DNA from: Cupriavidus campinensis
GTDB taxonomy: Bacteria > Pseudomonadota > Gammaproteobacteria > Burkholderiales > Burkholderiaceae
Direction of reading: 5' to 3'
DNA: 64,000 nucleotides
Assembly: GCF_905397395.1 (NCBI RefSeq)
Contig: NZ_CAJPVH010000013.1
Location: forward strand, 1-64,000
Shown: piece after piece, positions 15,249 to 22,180 of the stretch
How positions within the stretch are numbered: the first letter of the stretch is position 1
Layout of the letters: the number at the start of each line of letters is the position of its first letter
Position numbers and translations under genes: made by a program
Notes under the pieces: model-generated
What the model was told of the DNA's origin: nothing
Databases searched by the model: none
Seen by the model: only the letters and a program-made list of their open reading frames with translations

Positions 15249-17198
15249 TCACCTTAGATTATCGAAATAAATCTTACCATTCGTCGGCTTAAATGCAGTT
15301 CCACGATCCGAAGCCTTCGGATTAACAATTATCACCACGCCGGTCGCGTCATCCCAGTATGCTGCGCGCTCATTACTCAATTGCTTGGTCGCCGATGGGT
15401 TGTTGAGTATAGTCTCAATTTTTTCAGCAAACTGCTGTTTCGATGTAATAGAACCTCCGAACTCATTCTGAATTAGCACATGCTTGTCAAACGCGTGACC
15501 ATTTGCTATTTGCTCAGCGGTCAGCTGATTCGCCAGCCTCTCGCTATTGGCCGTATTCGCGGCGCTGTCGGCACCGGCGGGTGTACTCATGCCGAGCGCG
15601 TTGGAAAGCTTGTCAACACCGTCCTTGACGGAAGCAATAACCGAAAGTCCGACACAACCCAAGCCTGCAGCCGAGCCACACCCCGGATTTGCCAAAATTG
15701 TCAGCCCTTGTGGACCGCTTGCGGGCGTCCCCGTCAGCGTCCCGCCCTGCGGCCCATTGTTTGGCGTCCCAATGGGCCCACCATCATTCTCCGCTTCCAG
15801 CGGATTCGCCAACGGGTCGGACTTCTGCGGGCCGTTGTTCGGGGTGTACGTTCCGCCCGGCCCAGTTGGCGCAGGTCTCGGCACCATCATGGCGGTGGCG
15901 TTGTTGATCGCCTCGTTCTGCGCCGCCAAGCCGGCTGAGGTCACGTCAGCACCCAGTAGCGCGCCGGCTGCACCACCAATCAACGTCGCAAGACCAACTG
16001 TAAGTGCCTGCCGAACGGCATCATCGCTGTATCTGACGGCATCGCTGCCGGCATATACTTCATCGCGAATCAACGGCGCCGCAATAGCACTCGCCGCCCC
16101 GCCAATCGCGCCACCAGCACAGTCCCCACCGCTCAGGCTCTGTGCCGCGCAGCCCACCAGTGCATGTCCCAGCACATTGGTGAGGATAGTCGACGGGTCC
16201 GAGCCCGGCATGCCGATGCCCGGCGCACTTACCCCTACCGCGTTGGCCCCAACTGCCGCCGCATCCCGCACCAGCCCACCGGCGAACGCCTGTCCAAAGC
16301 TCCCGCCATAGACGGCCGTATTTACGCCGGCGCTGATCGCGGAGCGCACGATGCTGGCCTGGATATAGCTGCCGGCGTTCGCCTGCACCGCTGCCCAGTT
16401 GCCCTTGGCGATGTTGTCACCAAAGCTGCTTACCCCCGGGGCGCTGAGGTTGAGCGCGCCCAGTGCGCCTTGCGTGAGCCCGGCCGTCAACCCAGAGACG
16501 GCGCCCGCCTTCAGCGCCGCGCCGATATTCAGCGAGCCTGTTGTGATCACCTGGCTCACCATGCTCGACAACGTGGCGGAGATAGCCGCATCGATGGCCA
16601 CGGCAATCATCGCCTGCGCGACCGTCATCTGGGCCATGGCCACACCCATCAGCGCCGCCCCCGCACCCGCCGTAACAATCGAAATCGCCACCGCCGCGAC
16701 CATCGCCACGATCTGGCCGATGATGCCGAAGCCCTTCTTTTCCTTGATAAACCGGGTGTGGATGTCGTCCTGGAGCGTGTCCTCGGTGTAGTTCAGCCCG
16801 AGGCTCTCCTTCAGTTGCGCCACCAGTGCCGCGCTGGCTTCCTCGTCCACGGTGCCGTCGGCGCGGGTGATGCGGAAGGCGTCGTTCACCGCGTGGATCA
16901 TGCCGGCGTCGATGTCCATGCGCATCGCCGACAGGAACCCGCCCGGCTGCACCACCGTTCCCGTCACAACATTCCAGCCGCCCTGCGCCTTGTACGCATT
17001 CGTGCCGATGTCCACCACGTTCGGGCTCAGGTCAAGGCTGCCCGCCTTCACCTGCAGCAAATCACCGGCCGTGATCTGGCCGCTGTTGCGCAGTTGGCCG
17101 TCGAAATCGAGGCTGACGTTTTGCCCGCTGATCGCGCCGCCGTTGGGCGTCGCCAGCGCCTGGACGTAGCCGTCCGGCAGGTAGACCTGATAAGCCAA
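15249..17198 (-). CDS. Orphan CdiA C-terminal cassette 2 (unnamed toxin tail)
   Basis: The 649-residue frame repeats the shared CdiA segment (1-431), has NNAT at 432-435 and then a 214-residue tail. The tail begins with a Pro/Gly/Asn-rich linker containing two TPNNGPQ-type units, which it shares with the broken cassette 4. The final ~85 residues (NGHAFDKHVL, then FAEKIETIL, RAAYWDD, GTAFKPTNGKIYFDNL) look like a compact toxin domain; the HAFDKH start and GTAF-P ending suggest a small nuclease, possibly BECR-like, but I cannot name the family. The start is TTG (17198-17196) right after an in-frame TGA, as in the other orphan cassettes. The immunity candidate starts 3 bp downstream. Confidence 0.8.
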   Translation of the reverse strand: MAYQVYLPDGYVQALATPNGGAISGQNVSLDFDGQLRNSGQITAGDLLQVKAGSLDLSPNVVDIGTNAYKAQGGWNVVTGTVVQPGGFLSAMRMDIDAGMIHAVNDAFRITRADGTVDEEASAALVAQLKESLGLNYTEDTLQDDIHTRFIKEKKGFGIIGQIVAMVAAVAISIVTAGAGAALMGVAMAQMTVAQAMIAVAIDAAISATLSSMVSQVITTGSLNIGAALKAGAVSGLTAGLTQGALGALNLSAPGVSSFGDNIAKGNWAAVQANAGSYIQASIVRSAISAGVNTAVYGGSFGQAFAGGLVRDAAAVGANAVGVSAPGIGMPGSDPSTILTNVLGHALVGCAAQSLSGGDCAGGAIGGAASAIAAPLIRDEVYAGSDAVRYSDDAVRQALTVGLATLIGGAAGALLGADVTSAGLAAQNEAINNATAMMVPRPAPTGPGGTYTPNNGPQKSDPLANPLEAENDGGPIGTPNNGPQGGTLTGTPASGPQGLTILANPGCGSAAGLGCVGLSVIASVKDGVDKLSNALGMSTPAGADSAANTANSERLANQLTAEQIANGHAFDKHVLIQNEFGGSITSKQQFAEKIETILNNPSATKQLSNERAAYWDDATGVVIIVNPKASDRGTAFKPTNGKIYFDNLR

Positions 17199-17432
17199 TC
17201 AGCTAAGGGCGCAACGCCTCAGCTTGGAGGGTGCCGGAGCCTCCCTCCCAACGACTTCAGTTACTTCGCAGCCGTCTTGACTTGATCGCCCGTATAGCTC
17301 AGCGAGGCGAGATCCTCTTTTGCTTTTTCCGGCGTTTCCAATTCCAGCACGACGCGACCGACCATCAGGCCCATCGACGGCGAACTGCGTACGACTTCGT
17401 TTCCCCAGAAACGAGCACAAAGCTGAGGGTCT
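15894..17432 (-). repeat. CDI array repeat unit 2
   Basis: It contains a DUF2846 3' fragment, the common spacer with TGA-TTG, and the shared CdiA segment to NNAT (15894-15905). Its first ~230 bp differ from the complete cdiA by about one base, and it carries the variant NVSLDFDGQL seen only here and in cdiA. Confidence 0.85.
17261..17432 (-). pseudogene. 3' remnant of a DUF2846 lipoprotein gene (copy 3)
   Basis: About 170 bp match the last ~57 codons of the intact DUF2846 gene. Traces of the upstream TLSFVLDSGETK segment are readable in another frame, so a frameshift separates the two parts. The 5' half is absent. It precedes cassette 2 in the direction of transcription. Confidence 0.75.
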
Positions 17433-17573
17433 GCATCATCACTTTGGGTTCCCTGAAACGTTAGGCCGAAAGACCCTTTTCGACCCCTCCGCCCCCTGCG
17501 GGAAAGATTCATCACTCTGGCATAAAAAACACCGCAATACTGCCATCAGTACGGCGACAAATATAATCGCTGA

Positions 17574-17978
17574 TCAGAGGGAAAATAGTACCCGTTGAGC
17601 CCTTACTAAAGATGCCACAAGGAAAGTATGAAGCCCTTTTAATTCAAAAATTAGTTTGTCCCGCTCAACAGCTTCGATCAGAGGCTCATTTGAGGAGGTC
17701 CAACCACGTACGAATTCTATTTTATAAATTGGATTCACAATCAACATATCAATCCTTTTCCATAGATAATTCGCAACCTTCTCTGTAACCGATGAATCGA
17801 CCTCATCTTCCTCAAATTGATCGAATATTGTCCCTATTTCCACATTGAGATCTTGCCAAAAACCAGAGGAAAATAACCACTCTGACGACAACCCGGAGAG
17901 CCGAAATGAATCAGCATTTGGCTCCGATTCACTTCCCGCACCTGCAGCGACCGAAAACGTCGATTCTTGCATTTTCAT
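17574..17978 (-). CDS. Probable immunity protein for cassette-3 toxin
   Basis: The 134-residue protein begins 15 bp after the cassette-3 stop codon. It is acidic in the middle (FDQFEEDEVDSSV) and mostly helical by inspection, with no signal peptide or membrane segment. I do not recognise its family. Its small size, low GC and place directly behind a toxin tail fit a dedicated immunity protein. The function is inferred from context. Confidence 0.65.
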   Translation of the reverse strand: MKMQESTFSVAAGAGSESEPNADSFRLSGLSSEWLFSSGFWQDLNVEIGTIFDQFEEDEVDSSVTEKVANYLWKRIDMLIVNPIYKIEFVRGWTSSNEPLIEAVERDKLIFELKGLHTFLVASLVRAQRVLFSL

Positions 17979-17993
17979 CGAAATCGTCTCCAG

Positions 17994-19823
17994 TTATTTA
18001 CGCGCATCATCATTTTTGAAATGCGTCAATCCATTTCTCACCCCCGAAGGGACACCCGTTTGCGTCGTCTTTCCATTTCCAACCAATGGAACGTTGTTGG
18101 GGATTTGGCTCCCGCTCTTATCTAAATATTGTCCCGTTGAACTTTGAACGCGGAAATAATTACCGGCGTTATCATAAACCACGGACGCACCGGTAGACGG
18201 ATTCGTATAGACGGTTTTTCCAGATGTGGTGTATGTGACTTGCGCATTCGATCCCGCAATATTCTGTATTGTTTGGCTTAACGAGCCATCCGACCAGTTT
18301 CCACTATTCGCCGCCGCTCTTGCCGCGCCTTGGGCATTGTAGACCGGCACCGGGCTGCGAGCCCCGCCGAGTACCAGTGGACTCGGCGAGACCACCGGTG
18401 CATCGGCCAGACCGTTACCAGTAGTGGAGCGCGTCTGCCCAAATGCTGCCCGCTCCTTGTCGAGGAACTTCCGAATCTCGTCCGGCGTGCCAGTCTTTTT
18501 GCTCCCGCTCGTCGCATTGTTCAGCGCCTCATTCTGCGCCGCCATCCCGGCGGAGGTAACATCGGCGCCCAACAGCGCGCCAGTTGCTCCTCCAATCAGC
18601 GTCGCAAGCCCAACCGTCAGAGCCTGCCGAACCTTGTCATCGCTGTAGTTGACGACATTGCTGCCCGCGTAGACCTCGTCCCGAATCAACGGCGCCGCAA
18701 TAGCACTCGCCGCGCCGCCGATCGCGCCTCCTGCACAATCACCACCTGTAAGGCTCTGCGCGGCGCAGCCCACCAGCGCATGTCCCAACACATTGGTCAG
18801 GATCGTCGAGGGGTCCGAGCCCGGCATGCCAATACCCGGCGCGCTTACTCCCACGGCGTTGGCCCCAACTGCTGCCGCATCCCTTACCAGCCCACCCACG
18901 AACGCCTGCCCAAAGCTTCCGCCATAGGCCACGGTGTTCACGCCCGCGCTGATGGCAGAGCGGACTACCGTTGCTTCGACGTAATTCCCCAGGTTCGCCT
19001 GCACCGCAGCCCAGTCGCCCTTGGCGATGTTGTCGCCAAAGCTTGTCACCCCGGGAGAGCTGAGGTCCAAAGCTCCCATCGCGCCTTGGGTCAGGCCGGC
19101 CGTTAGGCCGGATACCGCGCCTGCTTTCAGCGCGGCGCCGAGGTTGAGCGAGCCCGTGGTAATGACCTGCGTCACCATGCTGGACAACGTACCGGCAACC
19201 AAGCCGGAGATCGCCGCCGATAGCGCAACGCCCATCACGGAACCGGCAAACGTCGCACCAAACGCCGCTGTGACAACAACCGCCCCCGCCCCCGCCGTAA
19301 CAATCGAAATCGCCACCGCCGCGACCATCGCCACGATCTGGCCGATGATGCCGAAGCCCTTCTTTTCCTTGATAAAGCGGGTGTGGATGTCGTCCTGGAG
19401 CGTGTCCTCGGTGTAGTTCAGCCCGAGGCTCTCCTTCAGTTGCGCCACCAGCGCCGCGCTGGCTTCCTCGTCCACGGTGCCGTCGGCACGGGTGATGCGG
19501 AAGGCGTCGTTCACCGCGTGGATCGTGCCGGCGTCGATGTCCATGCGCATCGCCGACAGGAAGCCGCCCGGCTGCACCACCGTGCCGGTCACCACGTTCC
19601 AGCCGCCCTGCGCCTTGTACGCATTCGTGCCGATGTCCACCACGTTCGGGCTCAGGTCCAGGCTGCCCGCCTTCACCTGCAGCAAATCACCGGCCGTGAT
19701 CTGGCCGCTGTTACGCAGTTGCCCGTCGATGTCCAGGCTGACGTTCTGCCCGCTGATCGTGCCGCCGTTGGGCGTCGCCAGCGCCTGGACGTAGCCGTCC
19801 GGCAGGTAGACCTGATAAGCCAA
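17994..19823 (-). CDS. Orphan CdiA C-terminal cassette 3 (unnamed toxin tail)
   Basis: The 609-residue frame carries the shared CdiA segment, but with a divergent stretch around 195-215 (VVVTAAFGATFAGSVMGVAL instead of the ALMGVAMAQMTIAQAM-type sequence). NNAT is at 435-438. The linker SGSKKTGTPDEIRKFLDKER is related to that of the complete CdiA. The final ~90 residues (SQTIQNIAGSNAQVTYTTSG, VVYDNAGNYFRVQ, GQYLD, ending LTHFKNDD) form a compact domain that I cannot assign to a named family. The start codon is TTG (19823-19821), preceded by an in-frame TGA. Immunity candidate at 17574-17978. Confidence 0.8.
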   Translation of the reverse strand: MAYQVYLPDGYVQALATPNGGTISGQNVSLDIDGQLRNSGQITAGDLLQVKAGSLDLSPNVVDIGTNAYKAQGGWNVVTGTVVQPGGFLSAMRMDIDAGTIHAVNDAFRITRADGTVDEEASAALVAQLKESLGLNYTEDTLQDDIHTRFIKEKKGFGIIGQIVAMVAAVAISIVTAGAGAVVVTAAFGATFAGSVMGVALSAAISGLVAGTLSSMVTQVITTGSLNLGAALKAGAVSGLTAGLTQGAMGALDLSSPGVTSFGDNIAKGDWAAVQANLGNYVEATVVRSAISAGVNTVAYGGSFGQAFVGGLVRDAAAVGANAVGVSAPGIGMPGSDPSTILTNVLGHALVGCAAQSLTGGDCAGGAIGGAASAIAAPLIRDEVYAGSNVVNYSDDKVRQALTVGLATLIGGATGALLGADVTSAGMAAQNEALNNATSGSKKTGTPDEIRKFLDKERAAFGQTRSTTGNGLADAPVVSPSPLVLGGARSPVPVYNAQGAARAAANSGNWSDGSLSQTIQNIAGSNAQVTYTTSGKTVYTNPSTGASVVYDNAGNYFRVQSSTGQYLDKSGSQIPNNVPLVGNGKTTQTGVPSGVRNGLTHFKNDDARK

Positions 19824-20344
19824 TCAGCTAAGGGCGCAACGCCTCAGCTTGGAGGGTGCCGGAGCCTCCCTCCCAACGACTTCAGTTACTTCGCAGCCGT
19901 CTTGACTTGATCGCCCGTATAGCTCAGCGAGGCGAGATCCTCTTTGGCTTTTTCCTGCGTTTCCAGCTCCAGTACGACGCGACCAACCATCAGGCCCATC
20001 GACGGCGAGCTGCGCACATACTTGGTTTCCCCGGAATCGAGCACAAAGCTGAGGGTCTTCTCCGTCTCAGTGGCGGCCGAGGCGACGTATTTGCCAGCAG
20101 GACGATCTACAAAGAAGAAGCCGCCCGGCTTCGATTCACCCACCACTTCGTTATTCAGGCGGAGATCGGGCTGGACCGCAGCTCCAAACATCGACGCCGA
20201 GCGCAGGAAATACACGCGACCCTCGCCCGATTTGAGCGATGGGATGGAAGACGCCATTTCCGAATGCTTCACGCCAGAAGCGCAGCCGGCCATCAGGAAC
20301 GACAAGGCCATACCGGTCAGCGCGAGGCGAACGACTCGTTTCAT
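18510..20344 (-). repeat. CDI array repeat unit 3
   Basis: It includes the intact DUF2846 gene, the common spacer and the shared CdiA segment to NNAT (18510-18521). Its last ~180 bp before the junction differ from the complete cdiA by only a few bases. Because it holds the only intact lipoprotein gene, it is the best candidate for the original unit. Confidence 0.8.
19886..20344 (-). CDS. DUF2846-like lipoprotein
   Basis: The 152-residue protein has a lipoprotein signal with a cysteine lipobox (SFLMAGCASG, Cys21) and a beta-rich domain (GRVYFLRSASMFGAAVQPDL, VVGESKPGGFFFVDRPAGKY) of the DUF2846 type. Its ATG overlaps the stop of the preceding lipoprotein gene by ATGA (20341-20344), so the pair is co-translated. 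In Burkholderia bcpAIOB loci a small lipoprotein gene (bcpO) lies between toxin and transporter genes. A comparable role here is possible but the sequence relation is untested. Three degenerate copies occur in the same array, at 11582-11722, 14353-14814 and 17261-17432. Confidence 0.8.
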   Translation of the reverse strand: MKRVVRLALTGMALSFLMAGCASGVKHSEMASSIPSLKSGEGRVYFLRSASMFGAAVQPDLRLNNEVVGESKPGGFFFVDRPAGKYVASAATETEKTLSFVLDSGETKYVRSSPSMGLMVGRVVLELETQEKAKEDLASLSYTGDQVKTAAK

Positions 20345-20733
20345 TCAACTTCTCCAAATGTTAAGGGTACTGCGGTGGAAAGCGGGGAATATTGATCTTC
20401 CCCGGGAAGATAAAACCCGACTAGTTGACGGTCCTTGACGACCAGATACGCTTCGTGGACCTGGCGGCCTTCGATGGTGAAAATGGTGCCGAAGGGGCGG
20501 TAGACGTCGCCCTGGGGGACTTGGCCGATGCGGGTCCAAATGGATTTCTCGCGTAGGGTGCGGGTGTAGCCGGTGTCCAGTTTGACTGGGACTTCGGACT
20601 GGAACTGGATGCGGTTATTGTCTGTGCTCGGCTGCACAAGCGCGAGGTGCGCAGGCGATGTGGAGATCATTGGGGCGCATGCTGTCATGGCGACAACGGC
20701 CACAATTGAGAAAACAAAGCGAATAGCTTTCAT
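20341..20733 (-). CDS. Small lipoprotein of unknown function
   Basis: The 130-residue product (ATG 20733; a second ATG two codons upstream is possible) has an N-terminal hydrophobic segment and lipobox (VVAMTACAPM). The mature part is beta-rich with GDVYRPFGTIFTIEGRQVHE and ends in AVPLTFGEVE. I do not recognise a family. It overlaps the DUF2846 gene by four bases and follows the ImmE5-like gene by 78 bp. Co-translation of two lipoproteins inside a toxin array suggests a function in CDI display or outer-membrane protection, but that is only inferred from location. Confidence 0.7.
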   Translation of the reverse strand: MKAIRFVFSIVAVVAMTACAPMISTSPAHLALVQPSTDNNRIQFQSEVPVKLDTGYTRTLREKSIWTRIGQVPQGDVYRPFGTIFTIEGRQVHEAYLVVKDRQLVGFYLPGEDQYSPLSTAVPLTFGEVE

Positions 20734-20811
20734 AAGCATAAAGAATGAAGATCAAAACATCGATGGAAAACACCGAATCCTACCGAAGACTGATTCGTTC
20801 GACACTGCCGC

Positions 20812-21150
20812 CTACCACCCTGCCATCGACGGCGCAGTGAGCACAAAGACGTCATGCTCGGCACTCTCTGATCGAATAAAGGCAGCCGCAGCGTAATTGT
20901 TCCGTTCGGCCTCCCGACGATCAACAGGAGGATCAACTCCATCCCAAACGCAATCTAGCCTCGCTTCGAATCCTGGCGCGTGCCAAATACCTCCTTCAAC
21001 CCGGGCAATGACCAGCCCTTGCTCCACCGCCCCTTCACAAATTTTGAGCGCTGCTTCCTTAGTCAGCTTCATCACAACACTTCCGCCGAGGGAAAAGAAG
21101 TCCTCCGATGAGGTGTAGCGCTGCTGGAGATCGATCTTCATTGCGGTCAT
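20812..21150 (-). CDS. Colicin E5-type immunity protein (ImmE5-like)
   Basis: The 112-residue protein starts at ATG 21150-21148, overlapping the stop of the upstream toxin frame by ATGA. Its core, KEAALKICEGAVEQGLVIAR then VEGGIWHAPGFEARLDCVW, follows the pattern of ImmE5 (helix, GL-I---GG-W-NPGF, Asp/Trp), the protein that mimics RNA to block colicin E5. A C-terminal strand FVLTAPSM also fits. The partner is the colicin E5-like domain at the end of the broken cassette 4. The gene looks intact even though the toxin gene is damaged, so it may protect against siblings that still carry this toxin. Confidence 0.8.
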   Translation of the reverse strand: MTAMKIDLQQRYTSSEDFFSLGGSVVMKLTKEAALKICEGAVEQGLVIARVEGGIWHAPGFEARLDCVWDGVDPPVDRREAERNNYAAAAFIRSESAEHDVFVLTAPSMAGW

Positions 21151-21793
21151 TTCCACTGAATTCGGCTGTCGGGTATCCAACCTGGGCCATTCTTTCCACT
21201 TACCTGAACAACCTCGCCTGTCCGATTATTTACTACGACGTAACCATTTTTTGATCCATATACAGATGCAGGATCGTTCCTCGGCAAACCATCTGGTGTT
21301 TTAGATGCGGATCGGTTGTCGAATGTAGTACCGACCGGCCCATCACTAATGACGGTTCTCACGCCTTGTTGCGTCCACCCTCGCGCGCCGAGTTGGCCGG
21401 TAATCTTACTGTCGATAGTGACATTGGCTACCGGCATTCCAATGCCGTTCTGAATCTGCGCGATAAGCGTGAGACCCGCGCAGAGCGCCGGCATCAGCAT
21501 ACACCCGGGATTACTCAGAATCGTTGGTCCCTGTGGCCCGCTTGCTGGCGTACCCGTCAGCGTCCCGCCCTGCGGCCCATTGTTCGGCGTCCCAATGGGA
21601 CACCATCATTCTCTACTTCTAGCGGATTCGTCAGCGGGTCGGTCTTCCGCGGACCGTTGTTCGGGAAGGCGGTGCCGCCAGGCCCACTGGGCGCCGGCTT
21701 CGGGACCATCGCGGCACTGGTCGCGTTATTGATGGCCTCGTTCTGCGCAGCCAACCCGGCGGAAGTTACGTCACGCCCCAACAGCGCGCCAGT
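21147..21793 (-). pseudogene. Broken CdiA cassette 4 with colicin E5-like tRNase domain
   Basis: The fragment begins in the last part of the shared CdiA segment (TGALLGRDVTSAGLAAQNEA then INNATS), continues through the linker shared with cassette 2 and is shifted by a 1-base deletion near 21600 (GGGACACC where cassette 2 reads GGGCCCACC). After the shift the frame continues to a colicin E5 RNase-like end: KITGQLGARGWTQQGVRTVI, NDPASVYGSKNGYVVV, TGEVVQVS, WIPDSRI. Colicin E5 cleaves the anticodon of Tyr, His, Asn and Asp tRNAs. The 5' ~1.2 kb of the segment is missing and the sequence upstream of 21793 is unrelated. Confidence 0.82.
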
Positions 21794-21855
21794 CTGTCTT
21801 TTTTTGGAACTTGCGCATGGCACGAAGAAGGAAACTGAGCTTAAGGCAGTGAGCG

Positions 21856-22170
21856 TCAACTCCAAATAACAATTGATTTTCCTGGAACGCGAAGTTGCAT
21901 TGCCTCAGGGCCGAAATAAGCATCGCTCGTTAACGCCACCTTCACGCAAACACCATTATCTAGGACAATGATCGCTTCTTCCGTAGTTTCCTCAACCCTC
22001 ACAACGATCGAGCCAGTTAACGGCGAGCGCTCTGGATCCTTGAAAGTTACCTCATAACTATTATATATATTTAAAGTTATACCCTCCTCAAACATGACTC
22101 CACCGTCCTGTGGAGTCATGTCAATTTCAACAATTTTTTTACCGACGAGAATCGAAAGCGCGCTCGGCAT
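21856..22170 (-). CDS. Probable immunity protein for the complete CdiA
   Basis: The 104-residue protein starts 10 bp after the cdiA stop codon, exactly where a cdiI gene is expected. It appears beta-rich (ITLNIYNSYEVTF, GSIVVRVEETTEEAIIVLDN) with no membrane segment or signal peptide. I do not recognise its family. The sequence is AT-richer than the cdiA body, in line with toxin/immunity cargo being exchanged as a block. The function is assigned by position. Confidence 0.72.
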   Translation of the reverse strand: MPSALSILVGKKIVEIDMTPQDGGVMFEEGITLNIYNSYEVTFKDPERSPLTGSIVVRVEETTEEAIIVLDNGVCVKVALTSDAYFGPEAMQLRVPGKSIVIWS

Positions 22171-22180
22171 AATACTTTCC

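Noticed and set aside
21557..21865. 102-residue frame upstream of the colicin E5-like domain as a separate gene
   Set aside because: It contains the junction and linker of cassette 4 and ends only because of a frameshift; it is part of the pseudogene.
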